From Biscogniauxia marginata (taxonomy: Eukaryota > Ascomycota > Sordariomycetes > Xylariales > Xylariaceae): a DNA stretch of 64,000 nucleotides. The notes beneath the pieces are model-generated. The model had not been told where the DNA came from, ran no database searches, and saw only the letters and a program-made list of their open reading frames with translations. The DNA lies in the NCBI GenBank assembly GCA_022695795.1, contig MU404064.1:248001-312000 (forward strand), written 5' to 3'. This document shows, piece after piece, positions 1 through 10,853 of this stretch; within the stretch, counting starts at the first letter, position 1, and each line of letters starts with the position of its first letter. The translations under genes were made by a program, and so were the position numbers.

Positions 1-595
1 ATCCATCATCCCTCGCAGCAGCTGTCAGTTCTTGGGAAACTTCTACTAAGATCTCTTGTGTACGCTGGATGTATCGTCAGGTTCATAAATATTCAAAGCC
101 CCGATACCTACCAGGAAATGCGGCTTCCAAGTTAGATTACGGCTGCAAGCCTCAGGGGTAAATTAAAGTAAGCTTACCGTCGCCGTTTTAACATACGCCC
201 AGCTCTTACCGAGATCGTACAAAGATTCTAATTGATTCTCTACCATCAACCACAGTAACCTACATATCATGTCATTAGTACTATGGAGTGCAGCTGATTG
301 CCCCTGTCGAGAGCGAAAATGGGCTCCCTGCATTGACCTGGTAAAGGAATCAAGATGGATGTCATACTAAGAGTTTCTAAAAGGTGGCGATAAATCGGCG
401 TGGTTTTTATCCAGGTCTGATTTCGTCAACATGGCTGACTTAATGCGCATTAATCTCCCAGGATATAGCGCACTACACATGAAGATAGGTTGACGATAAG
501 TCGGAAACCTGATAATCAATGAACAGAGCAGGAAAGACATGGATTAGCATGTTTGCGTTAATCTACAAGAGTTAACTCCATATTTTAAATACAAA
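1..595. other. AT-rich spacer at the left edge
   Basis: No convincing reading frame, RNA gene or repeat was seen. It presumably contains the 3' untranslated region of the dehydrogenase gene that ends at 596. Confidence 0.5.
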
Positions 596-1645
596 CTACT
601 CCCGTTTCTTCCAATCCTCTCTACCCCTTAAGTAACGATATACAACCCTCGAATCCAGGTCCTTGCAATCCGCAGCCTCGCTTGCTGCTGCATACACTCC
701 CAAGCCAGCCGCGCCCAGGATATTCCTTGAGTCTAGTCTCCTAGCCATATCGACGGCCAGCCCGATATCCTTTCTCATCAACTGCACACGAAATCCGCCT
801 TGGTATCCGTTCGACGAGGGCGCCCTTGGACATACGCCGGGCACAGGGTTGAACACGTCACAAATGGCGTTCTGGGCAGTACCCGCGCCGAAGACAGACG
901 CAAGTACGTCAGCCTCAATGCCCGCCCGCATTCCCATGTCCATAGCCTCAGAGCACGCGATCGTGATAATGCCGGAAAGGTAATTATTGGATAGCTTGGC
1001 TGCAAGGCCCAGCGAGGGTCCCCCGCAGGGTATTACCTTGCCTCCCATGGTTTGCAGTAACGTAGTCAGACGGGGGATGTTAGGGTCCGACGGTGAGCAG
1101 CCGAGGAAGAAAGCGATGGTGGCGTTCACGGCGCCAATGACACCGCCACTAACTGGTGCATCGTAGAACATTGCTAGGGGTGTTGAGATGGATATTTGCT
1201 CTTTGACACACAAGCTAGTGGCAGTGTCGATGGTAGAAGAGTTGATGAGGAGTTTTGGGGTGGAAGAGATGGATTGAGCCGCAACAATACCAGTAGATGT
1301 GTCGAGATAAACAGTTTTGACGTGATGGCCTTCCGGGAGCATGGTGATTATGACATCCTATTAAAAGCCAGGTTGTCATCAACATATGAGTATGAAAAAA
1401 GCACTTCAATGATTCCTACGTAAATAACGTACAGCTTTCTCGGTAACCTCTTTCGCATTGGTGGCTTTGGTTATCTTATTGGGAAATGAAGCACTGAGCT
1501 CTTCCATGACAGCAGCTACAACATCATAGACAAACACCCGCGACCCAGCAGGGAGCTTCCTTACGAGGTTCGTAACCATAGGCTTCCCCATAGCCCCGAG
1601 GCCTATGAAGCCTACGGAGCTGGGTAAACTGGGGCTGTCGCCCAT
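596..1645 (-). CDS. 3-hydroxyisobutyrate dehydrogenase-like NAD(P)-dependent oxidoreductase
   Basis: Two exons, 1433-1645 and 596-1357, with a GTACGT...TAG intron at 1358-1432 that joins in phase 0 and gives 324 residues. The N-terminus carries the dinucleotide-binding loop GFIGLGAMG at residues 12-20. The substrate loop DAPVSGG lies near 137-143, and the catalytic lysine of this beta-hydroxyacid dehydrogenase family is K192 in KLSNN. The C-terminal half has the usual all-helical dimerisation domain, including a KDIGLAVD segment. Family members oxidise 3-hydroxyisobutyrate to methylmalonate semialdehyde in valine breakdown, and paralogues act on related beta-hydroxyacids, so the exact substrate is inferred. 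There is no obvious mitochondrial presequence: the protein starts almost directly at the Rossmann fold, so it may be cytosolic or peroxisomal. All key residues seen are intact. It is transcribed away from the carboxymuconolactone-decarboxylase-like gene downstream in the window. Confidence 0.9.
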
Positions 1646-2978
1646 CTTCGCTGTGGATTATACGTTTCGAGATTGGCAGCTGAAAGAACGTTATAGTGGA
1701 AAATGCTTCATTTCACCACTATTCATCACTAAGCAGATCCTGATACAAACTGTATTATGAAGCTACTAAATTCTGCACAGAATAATGAATCATATGCTGT
1801 CTACCGAACATGGATTCTTGCCTATACGGAATCATCATCGAGCGGGGAGCTACCATTGATCAGATCTCGATTCAGGTTAAGCTCGGCAAACCCATATGAA
1901 AGTAGCAGCCGATACTACGTATGCAGGACAAGAAAGCATCCACTTCTCATAAGGGCGTGTATCTAGTATTCAGTATCTAATACCTCCATGTTTGCTTTAA
2001 TGAATTTTGAGTAATGGTTATATAACTAGTAGTGAAGCTTATATGCATGAGATCAGGGAGCATATAATAATTGTATGCTTGATACAAAGAGGAAAGTGGG
2101 ATTTACGGTTTACATCAAGACTGATAAAATTAGGTAGACTTAATAGCATAGTCATCTTAATTCGCGGAAAAAGAGAAGAAATCAAGGTTGTTAATAGATT
2201 TCAAGCAGAACGTAACTCCCTCGAACTACATAAGTATCCAAATTTAACAATAATTACTATCCTATCTTCTTCGCCCTCTATTGTGGTAGCGTCTACATAG
2301 GTATTTGATATATCCATAAACAGAAGGCTTATGCTTGTCTCGTATAGTCACTAACCTTAGTTTATCGTGTGTAGGTAGGTAATCAAAAATATATAGTAGT
2401 CCAAAGGTCTACCCCCGCTGATACCAACAATGAATCATTTCTTCTCCTGCTGCCTTGCTATCATCTGCTTTTCGTGCTTCTAGGTAGGATGTAACCCCCG
2501 CAATGACTTACTCCACTGCTTCCAATACTCCTACCTCGTCGTGATGTACTACATATATCTGCCTATGTATACGAGCGGGGTATACGGCAGTTCTATGTCC
2601 GACCTCATATCTTAATATCACGGTCTAGCTTCGGGATCTTTCCCGGTATGCAGCAGTATACCTAGTGACTAAGTCAAAGTAATGTGATGTCCCTCGGTGG
2701 GAAATGTAACTTCTGGCGTGTCTTCTGGATAAAAGCTGCAGCAGAATATGGTAGGGATGGGCTGGTACAGTAGTACACTTGAGGAAAGATCAAATATTCG
2801 TCCAACTTCTCTATATACTAGTCCAGGCAGGGGGTCTAGGGAAAGGCACAGAGATACTGTAGAATGAATTAAAGGAAAAGGGGGTAAAATTTTCAAAGTA
2901 CCCTTCACCCTCCATGAGAGAGTAAGCCAGGCGATAAAGAAGTCAGATAACAAGAGAGAGAGAAAAAAAGGATAAACC
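1646..2978. other. AT-rich intergenic region between divergent genes
   Basis: This spacer separates the start codons of the dehydrogenase (-) and the CMD-like gene (+), so it should hold both promoters. Only short AT-rich open frames without family features occur (for example near 2007-2300). The last 40 bases before 2979 are purine-rich (GAGAGAGAGAAAAAAAGG), as is common in fungal 5' leaders. Confidence 0.5.
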
Positions 2979-3992
2979 ATGTCTTCCGAAGAGCAAAAGG
3001 AGAAGCAAAAGCAGCAGCTCAGAGAAGAATTCGCCCGCCGCCTAGGCCCCGAAGCCTTCCACTCCGGGTGGGCCTCGCTGCTCTCGGTGGACCCGGAGTT
3101 CTTCTCGGCGAGCCTGTCGCTCGCCTCCGTGCCGCGGCGCAAGTCGCACCTCTCGCGCAGGGAGCAGTCGCTCGTCGCGCTCGCCGTCGACAGCGCCGCC
3201 ACGCACCTCTACGCGCCGGGGATCCGCGCGCACGCGGCCGCCGCGCTGGGCGCCGGCGCCACGCCGTACGAGGTGCTCGAGGTCGTCGAGCTCGCGAGCA
3301 CCCTGGGCATACACGCGTGCAATATCGGGGTGCCGCTGCTGGTCGAGGTGTTGAGGGAAGGGCGGGGAGATGGGGAGGGAGTTGATGGTGGTGGTGGTGG
3401 TGGTGGTGGTGGTAAGTATGACGGGGAGGAGATCACGACGAGGCCGTACGACGAGAGGCAGGAGGCGCTGAAGCGCGAGTTCACGGAGAAGAGGGGCTAC
3501 TGGCACGGGTTCTGGGAGGATTTCTTGAGGCTCGATCCGGAGTTCTTCGAGGCGTATCTGGAGTTCTCGAGCTTGCCGTGGACTAAGGACGTCGACGGGA
3601 AGGGGGAGGGGGTTGGAAGGGGAGCGTTGGAGCCGAAGGTAAGCTATCCAACTACGGCAGGATTTCCTCCCTTTTATTTTTCTTTTTGAGGATGTACTTC
3701 CATCGGCATCTGTGTTATTTATGTAGAGATGTTGTGCGTCTGTTACCAACCGTACAATGGCTAACTGTAGCTACAGATGAAAGAGCTCGTATACTGCGCC
3801 TTCGACGCCGCTGCTACGCATCTCTACGTACCGGGTCTCAAACTTCACATGAGGAACGCCTTGGGCTACGGCGCGACCCCCCAGGAAATACTGGAAGTAT
3901 TGGAGATCGCTACCCTGTTGAGTTTACACACGGCTCATGTGGCAGCGCCTATCATAGAGGAGTTGATATCTGCATCTTCTACTTCCCCATGA
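2979..3992 (+). CDS. Tandem carboxymuconolactone decarboxylase (CMD/AhpD-like) domain protein
   Basis: Two exons, 2979-3638 and 3777-3992, joined in phase 0. The intron runs GTAAGC...CTACAG with a CTAAC branch site at 3761, giving 291 residues. Two copies of one helical module are visible. The first is around residues 60-125, with DSAATHLYAPG and a THLY...GATPYEVLEVVELAS pattern. The second is encoded by exon 2, with DAAATHLYVPG and GATPQEILEVLEIAT. This is the fold of carboxymuconolactone decarboxylase and AhpD-like proteins. The AhpD CxxC redox pair is absent: only one cysteine lies in the matching helix of copy 1 and none in copy 2, so peroxidase activity is unlikely and the substrate is unknown. 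A run of nine Gly codons (GGT repeats, 3387-3413) sits in the linker. The first half is extremely GC-rich, the second copy much less so. ATG 2979 follows a purine tract and is the first in-frame start. Confidence 0.85.
3387..3413 (+). repeat. (GGT)9 microsatellite coding for polyglycine
   Basis: Nine uninterrupted GGT codons lie inside the linker of the CMD-like protein. The last repeat runs into GGTAAGTATG, which matches a fungal 5' splice site although the frame stays open across it. Confidence 0.9.
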
Positions 3993-4681
3993 TAGTAAAA
4001 GGGGGGCTAGAGTTTAGGTGTCGATTGAAATCCAGGGATGCTGTATTGATCTGAAGACTGTACGTACTGTTACCATTATACTACATGCAACTTATGCTTT
4101 TGTGTCCGCCTTAGATTTTTTTCTCATCCTGTATCGGCCTAGAGATAGAAATAAAGAACCCATCCATAAGGTTAGCAATTGAGTCTAGCAAGCTGATTTG
4201 CGCTGTATGCTTCTTGAGAGCTACGTGATCGGGTACACTAGGTTAGTTGCTAGAGGTTCATGCAGTTGGTATCAAGATCACGATAGCCGACAAATATTAG
4301 CAACTTGGTTTTTATTACTGTCATAAGATAATGTACTACCACGCCGCCCACTCTCTACCCTGCCGATGCGCGTACAAAGACATGCGAAGGAAACATTCGT
4401 CTCGTCATACGGCACATACTGGAGCGTAGTCCAGACGAGATGTCATAACTAAGAACCATCCATAGCTTGAAACAATGTTCTCAACCTAGGCCGCATGATA
4501 GACCTATCGTACAGTAGAATCTCCGACAATGACAGTATGGAATAGACTGACTCCCAAGTCATCAACAATCTTGGAGTAGTAGAAATACCTGAAGCAAAAC
4601 CTCTGACGAAACTGCGGCGGAAGCCTCTTTAATACTAGCAGTCCGGCCCTCGATGATTAACCTATCATGCAACCCATCCTC
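3993..4681. other. Convergent intergenic region
   Basis: It lies between the 3' ends of the CMD-like (+) and PHD-finger (-) genes. No open frame with coding character was seen. It should contain both 3' untranslated regions. Confidence 0.5.
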
Positions 4682-6251
4682 TCAGACAGGCATGCCATTC
4701 TCCCAGATCTTCTTCCCCTTCGAATCGTACGTGGTGACGCTGAAGGCCTCGAAGTCGTTCTTATCCTGGAGGTCGTCCTCGTTGATCTCCACTCCGGCCA
4801 GGCACCCCTGTCCGACCTTCGGCCACGCGGGCGGCACCGAGTCGACCGAGGACTCACGTGCGGCCTGGTCCTGCTCCTGATCCTGGGCCTCGGATTCGGC
4901 GGCTTGTGTTGACGCCGCTACTATCGTCGAACCCGCTTTCCCGTTACCGTTCGCGGCGCCGGCCTTGGCCCCGCTCTGGTTGCCCTTCCCCGAGTTGGCA
5001 TGTTCGGGCGTCGACGTCTTGCGGACGAAATGAATGGGACCGCTCGCGCTGGCGTCGGCGCGCGGGAACAGGCCGTCGGTGGTGGAGCCGGCAAATAAGC
5101 CCTGTGGGCCGCGCTTTGCTAACGCGACCGGCTCGTGGGCCGGGAATATGGGGAGATCGGGGTGGAGCTCCGAGCTGTACATGATAATGTTGACTAGTTG
5201 CGCGTGTGGGACGCTGGATAGATATGCTCGTCTCTGGAAACGATTAATTAATTTCTCCCACATGAACGAGATATAGTAATAAGATGAAGTCTCTTCTGAC
5301 TCGGCTTACCTGCTCGGCACTCTTGGCGGCCCAGCTAACCCCCTTAAATCCCTCCAACGACTTCTTCTTGGCGAGGTGCTTCTCCCGCTTCGCGAGGCAG
5401 CGGTTACAGAACCAAGACCGGCTCTCGTTACTAACGAACTCGTCGTCGATGTACGGATCGTGGCAGAGCTGATGCCAGCAGAAGTTGCAGCCGTCGCAGA
5501 AGACGATCTGGTTATTAGCCGGGCTCAGCCCCCTTGTGCATACTTTGCACAGTGCCTGCTCCGCCGTCCGCTTGCCGTAGTTCCTGCGCTTCTGTGATTT
5601 CTGCGAGGGGTTGTACTGCGTCGGCTTCTGCACCTGACGGCCGGACTTCGTCATAGTGGGCACGGCCTGGCGGTCCTTGGAAGCTGTGGCGGCCTCGCCT
5701 TCGCTGTCCGGGACGTCACTCAGGCTTGATGTCCCATCTTCGTTGTCTTTACCACGCTTGCGCTTCGTGCCCCTTGCAGTCTTGCCCCTCACCTTCTGGG
5801 TATGGACTTTTACAGCGGCCTTAGAAAGGGTGAGAGATTTTGACGGCGCCGGCGTCCTGAGCTGAAATGCGTCACTTATAGGCATTGTAGATGGGCCGGG
5901 ATCAAACGATGCCGGCTTCGTATTGGGCATAGGCATCGTCAGAGAAGTATTCATGTTCATGACCAAACGTCTCTTAGCGTCTTCAAACGTCGACTTCTCG
6001 ATGGTCCTAGCAACGGAAGAGGCGGAAGAGAGAGCCGCGCTCAAACTTCCTGGCTTACTGTTAATTCGCTTCAGGATCATCTGTGTGGCGGCTGAGAACT
6101 GTGGTATGTAGTGCGGACGGCTCGTTGAGCTTGCATTACTCGGTGCCGGGCTCGGTGCCGAAGGGCCGGCAGCAGGAGGCTGCGCCGCCGGCGCCGGCGC
6201 AGACGGGGCATCCCCGGCATCGGGCTTAGACTCGGTTAGGCCCTCTTCCAT
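4682..6251 (-). CDS. PHD-finger domain protein, likely chromatin-associated
   Basis: Two exons, 5310-6251 and 4682-5233, with a 76-nt GTAAGC...CAG intron. The phase-0 junction SAEQ/RRAYLSS gives 497 residues. A complete C4HC3 PHD zinc finger spans residues 235-285: C235, C238, C252, C255, H260, C263, C282 and C285, with the usual aromatic residue in SWFC. PHD fingers commonly read histone H3 tails. The acidic DDEF stretch before the last cysteine pair belongs to the finger, but ligand preference cannot be read from sequence. The first 230 residues are Pro/Ala/Ser-rich and disordered. A basic stretch KRKRGK near 165 is a candidate nuclear localisation signal. The C-terminal 180 residues contain the conserved-looking YLSSVPHAQLVNII helix and an HPDLPIFP segment, then low complexity with Gln/Glu repeats. 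I know of no named function for this fungal family. Twin CACGTG boxes lie about 310 bp upstream. Confidence 0.88.
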
Positions 6252-6714
6252 ATTTGCATCGAAACGGGGCTTTCTTCCTTGCGATATTATGCAGAAGTTG
6301 TTGTAGAAGATGATATCGTAGAAGAAGATGACGCCGTCGCTGGCGCATCTGAAATTGTTATATTAGTCGGAGAACGAGTTCGACATCTGCGAGGACGCAG
6401 TTCGGCACTCCAAACTCACCCCACCCTAATCGAGATGGTGGCCGGGCGGAAATATCGATTGTACGACTTGGATCGAGTTTGATATTTGCATGTCACGAGT
6501 GTGAATTTGGTTCAATTGATGATGAGAGTTTGGGAAGGACGAGTGGAGGTAAAGCCACGTGATCCGCACGTGATCTTGAAATGTATTCAACTAGCCGATG
6601 TTTGTCCCCTAAACTAGGGGGTTCGAATGGGATATTAGCATAATCCCTTTCGCAGAGTGCTCTTGGATCAGTTAAGTGCAACATAAATTCGTTTATTGCT
6701 ATCAGGAAGCTCCC
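6252..6714. other. Spacer: promoter of the PHD gene and 3' flank of the CoA-transferase gene
   Basis: Both neighbours are on the minus strand, so this 460-bp spacer should carry the CoA-transferase 3' end and the PHD promoter. Apart from the CACGTG pair, no further element is clear. Confidence 0.5.
6556..6572. promoter_or_regulatory. Pair of CACGTG E-boxes upstream of the PHD gene
   Basis: Two CACGTG hexamers, each followed by ATC, start at 6556 and 6567. The 11-bp spacing is about one helical turn. CACGTG is the core site of bHLH factors such as Cbf1 and its fungal relatives. They lie 300-320 bp upstream of the PHD start codon (6251) and about 150 bp past the CoA-transferase stop. Confidence 0.5.
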
Positions 6715-8315
6715 CTATCTCACTGCCCCTTTCTCCTTCAGAGCAGCTACCTCACTGCCATCTAGCCCGAGTATCTCTCCAAGAACCTCATCTGTGTGCT
6801 GGCCTAGGGTTGGCGGTGCAGTCCTAACTCCTGGGGTGCTTTCGCTGTACTTAACTGGCGTGTTGACCAGCTTTATCGATCCACACTGCTCATGTTCAAC
6901 TTCTACCACCATATTGCGTGCTTTGGAATGTTCATGGTTGAGTGAGTCTTGGACATCATTTACGGCGGCGTATGGCATGCCCTTGCCTTCGAAGACCTCT
7001 AGCCACTCCTGTGTCGTCTTCTGGGTACTAATCTTTTCGATTTCATGCTCCAACTCATCTCGGTTGGCAACCCGATGGGCGTTGGTGCTATACAGTGGAT
7101 CTGTCTTCCATTCTGGACGACCAAGGCCATCGCATAGGATGCCAAACAGACGATCGTTGCCACCGCCAAAAAGGACATCTCCATCTTTGGTCCTGAAGGA
7201 TTTGTACGGCACAATCGATGCTAGAATTAGGTCAGTAGATATTAAGCCAGCGGCGATATAGTCACGACTTACGATGTGCTGTACCCCAACGTCCCGAATC
7301 TCTCTTACCGCTAATTAGACAGCTACTGGCAATGTTGGCGAGGGTTGCAGTTTGACAGTCGCTTAGTGCAACATCAATGTGCTGGCCACGGCCGGTTTTC
7401 CCCCTTGATAGCAGAGCTGCCATGATACTATTGCTAGTATATAATCCGGTCGTCAAATCTGTCACAGCAACCCCAACTTTGACGGGTGGTCCATCCCTAT
7501 TCCCAGTTATGTGCATTAGCCCAAACTCAGCCTCAACCATGACGTCGTAGCCAGCCCGCTGTGAGTACGGTCCTGTCTGTCCGTAGCCTGTGATCGAGGC
7601 GTAAATAAGGCCCGGATTGATTTTGTGTATTGTCTCAAAATCCATGCCATATTTCTTTAGACTCCCAGGGAGATAATTCTCTACGAGTATGTCGCATTTT
7701 GCGGCCAGCTTATGCAGGAGCTCAACACCCTCGGGATGTTGAAAAGATAAGCCCAGTGACTTCTTGTTGCGATTGACCTGTCTAGAGATCAGAACACGAT
7801 CGTCGGAGGTGGACTGCACTATGTGCATCGACTCCTGAGAAAAACTTACCGCGAGGAAGTAAGCTGATTCCCCAGGCCCCTCGTGGTCGGTCCCTTTCCT
7901 ATATGAAGCGTAAGGAGGGCCCCAGGCACGGGTATCATCTCCCCTGATAGGATGCTCAATTTTGATAACTTCTGCACTTACATTTGATCATCGCGTTAGT
8001 AAAACAATAACGCAAATTCGGGGACGTGTTGTGTTTTTGCGCAGTTCTCACCCAAGATCGCCCAGGATCTGTGTACAATACGGCTACATTGAGATGTGAG
8101 CGGAAGTACTCTAGTGATGGGAGCGGACAGCAACTTACGCCGGCGAGCACCCTAGTCATATCTAGAACACGGTAACCTGCCAATGGGAGGGAAGCCTGCG
8201 CATCCGAGCCTCTTTCAATTGCTGCGGAATAATAGCGTATGGCAGTAGCACGGCATCGATCTCTCATAAGGAGCCGTGTGCCATATCTGGCCCGAGTAAT
8301 TGTTCGGCCGAACAT
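6715..8315 (-). CDS. Class III CoA-transferase (CaiB/BaiF family), probably mitochondrial
   Basis: Five exons: 8139-8315, 8052-8083 (32 nt), 7850-7976, 7273-7777 and 6715-7220. All introns are GT-AG and phases are consistent, giving 448 residues. Family signatures are present after splicing: MTRVLAGPYCTQILGDLGAEV near the N-terminus, then IKIEHPIRGDDTRAWGPPY, NRNKKSLGL, LVENYLPG, and GYDVMVEAEFGLMHITG, which contains the aspartate expected to form the acyl-anhydride with CoA. The Arg-rich, acid-poor first 30 residues look like a mitochondrial presequence. The closest recognisable class is the SUGCT-type succinyl-CoA:dicarboxylate (glutarate or hydroxymethylglutarate) CoA-transferases. Formyl-CoA-transferase-like use cannot be excluded. 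The 32-nt second exon is needed to restore the conserved PYCTQILGDLG block, so a predictor that omits it would break the protein. Confidence 0.9.
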
Positions 8316-10208
8316 TGTGGTTCCTCAGTCCCGATAGCGTTTGACGATCGTTCCCGTCGGAGAGGAGTCGCTGACACACCTCCCCAGAATGGATCACAGG
8401 CTCTACCGTCGGCTGCCGACTGGTACGCCTCAGATTACAGTTGCAATGTAAGACCGGTGCTTCTGATGTAGAGTAACAACCGTGCGAGATTATAGAGTCG
8501 CGAAGCCGAACCCCCATTTACCGAGTACTTATAGGTAGGCATAAGAAAGTTCAACACGGAAGTTGAAGACCGAAAAACGGCCGCTATTCCCGATTAATTA
8601 AGATGCTCCATCGCCAGCCCGGCTGTAACCAACTTTACCCCTCCATCCACACAATGTGTTCCATGTTTTAGCGACAACCGATCGTGTATAACCGTAACTT
8701 AATCGGGAGTACACGATCAGGGGTCATGCTATAGGGGGATGACAAGAGTAAAACTTGTGAACTTGTATAAGCACCGGGAGTAATATCTTGGTGTTCCAAG
8801 ATATTCCCAAAAGGGAATGCCGTAAGTGGAACTAATGTACCCACTTATGTACCCTATATATGGATTTAGGGCGAACCAACACCTGGAAGAGCGTATTAGT
8901 ATAATATATACACTTTCATGGGTTTCGACCCAGGAAATAGTACACCCTATTTTTAATAGAGCCGGGGAAGCATGTACACTATAACTATGTAACTAGGTAC
9001 GTATTTACGTATCTTAAACCCTTGAGGCTTGCCGATCTCGCCGGTCCACCGATGCGATGCCCAATGAACGCCGGCGTAGTGGGATGTGATAGTCCAAAGA
9101 GGTAACACCCCCAGCGGACAACACTAGAGGCGGTGTCCAACGCTCATACAAGGGAGAAAAGGATTGCTGTTTTTAAAAAGTATATAGTCGATGACAGCTT
9201 TGTAATTCCGTCACACCGCAATGATGTCTCATGAGCACGTAGGTATTGTTTTGGTCCCTTAGGAGGTATGTGATTCTTGCTTATAACCAAGAACCACCCG
9301 ATCAACACGCACAGAAGTCAACAATATCTAACGTCTATTTTTCCAAAAGTTTCGCACGATCATGATCACGTAGTTCAGTTTACTTGTATGCGCTATAAGC
9401 TATAGTACGTAATGCTTATGGGGCTCATGCAGGCTCGTATACTACGGCAAGGGCTCTCAGGGCTGACAAAGTGGCGAAGCCATGTAAACCCTAGCACCAG
9501 CAGGTCTTTCATGTCGTATTGTGCCACTTTGGATAGGCGATTTATACATATTTTAGACACTTGAAGATGCATGGGTGAGGTGTACCCCTTCCCATCTCCA
9601 AGTGCATCATGTAAACTGGCTAAACTCGACCAATCACAGCACGAGCGCAGCCCTCATCGGGGTTACAACCAATACCACGCAAAGTAGGCAAAGGCAGGAA
9701 GGAGGTGATTCTTCTTCCTCTTCTCGGTGAGATATCTCCAATTGCCATCATCGTGGCCCCCAACATTATAGTACGATACCTACAATACGTCCTCATTCGT
9801 ACCCCCCGGTTCGTCCAGTCTGTCGGGCTGGCTCTGGAGAGCGGGGCCCCGTCGATATTGTCATTGCTGTAGGCTGGTTGCTATGGGGGCACAAGCATCA
9901 CGAACCACAGCCTACTGGTCTTGCAGCCAACTAAGCCAATAATAGGGCTCTGTGATGTGTATACGTCTGTGTTCCGAGCCCCAAAATGCACTTCGGCGGT
10001 ATTCGCACATACCCTTCATATCCTCCGGGGCGTTCAAATACACACATATAAAGTAATGGACATGGGCGGCCCCATGTCAGATCGAGTTGCCATCGTTTCC
10101 CTTCACTCCACGAATTTACCGTGCTCTGTTTAGTCATATACCCTTTCGCATCCGCTGTCTTCCGTCGCAGTAGGATATTTCCTTCACCATTACTAATACC
10201 TATACAAC
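8316..10208. other. AT-rich intergenic region with a small inverted repeat
   Basis: The region holds the promoters of the CoA-transferase (-) and of the membrane-protein gene (+). No supported coding frame was found. The only distinct structure is the GATCGTGTA/TACACGATC inverted repeat at 8680-8718. Confidence 0.5.
8680..8718. repeat. 9-bp perfect inverted repeat (hairpin potential)
   Basis: GATCGTGTA (8680-8688) is repeated inverted as TACACGATC (8710-8718) with a 21-nt loop. It is intergenic, and its function is unknown. It may be chance or a remnant of a small mobile element. Confidence 0.5.
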
Positions 10209-10853
10209 ATGGGGTTGCTATTGCGCGGGCGCATAGACGGCGGAGGCAGCCTGACCCACAGGCAAGACATCACAGCAGACGCCGACAGCCAAGCCCAGTC
10301 CGAAAACAACGATCCAGTACTCCTCATAGACCCGTGGGTGATTGTCGTGATTGTTATCGGTGCTCTTATTATAGTGTCGCTGGTTTCGGTCATCGCGGTA
10401 CTCTACGTCAGAGCGCGCCGGCGAAAACAGGAGGCGAAACAGGCAGACCCAATCAGCCACGAGTATACCCGCAGACGGAAGAACCAGCCAGATAGACTGG
10501 GGGCAGACGAGCTGGAAAGAGCGGTCATGATCCGCAAATCGCTGGCGAGCCGGACCAGCAATCGGCATTCGCAAAATTCCTCGATACTACCCGACCATCG
10601 GCTGATGGAGGCGATGGATGAGGCTGCCGAGAAGGCTAGCCTGCGAGAAGACTGGAAGGATCGAGAGGCCGGGTTACAAACCGAGAAGGAGAGCCCCCGC
10701 ACCCCCGACGCCGAGCCGCGCGGGCATACTCCGGTGTTCTTCCCACCTCGGCTGCCGCTCCCCATGATATCGCGAACGCCATCGCCGGTCCGAGGTGTCT
10801 TGCCGCCACGAAAAAACACGCCTCCGCCGCAGTTCTTCTTTACACAGTTATAG
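10209..10853 (+). CDS. Hypothetical single-pass membrane protein
   Basis: A single-exon frame of 214 residues. A hydrophobic segment of about 26 residues (roughly 42-68, PWVIVVIVIGALIIVSLVSV onward) is followed at once by the basic stop-transfer cluster RARRRK. This predicts one transmembrane helix with a lumenal or extracellular N-terminus of about 40 residues and a cytosolic tail. The tail is charged, Arg/Glu-rich (a helical stretch around ELERAVMIRKS and MDEAAEKASLREDW), then Pro-rich with TPSPVR and TPPP motifs that could be phosphorylated. There is no cleavable signal peptide and no catalytic motif. The start was chosen as the first ATG of the frame with a good AACATGG context. I do not recognise the family. 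Short membrane proteins of this layout are common and unnamed in Pezizomycotina. Confidence 0.7.
   Translation: MGLLLRGRIDGGGSLTHRQDITADADSQAQSENNDPVLLIDPWVIVVIVIGALIIVSLVSVIAVLYVRARRRKQEAKQADPISHEYTRRRKNQPDRLGADELERAVMIRKSLASRTSNRHSQNSSILPDHRLMEAMDEAAEKASLREDWKDREAGLQTEKESPRTPDAEPRGHTPVFFPPRLPLPMISRTPSPVRGVLPPRKNTPPPQFFFTQL

Noticed and set aside
6600..6660. tRNA-like T-arm GGGTTCGAATGG
   Set aside because: The flanks form no acceptor, D or anticodon stems.
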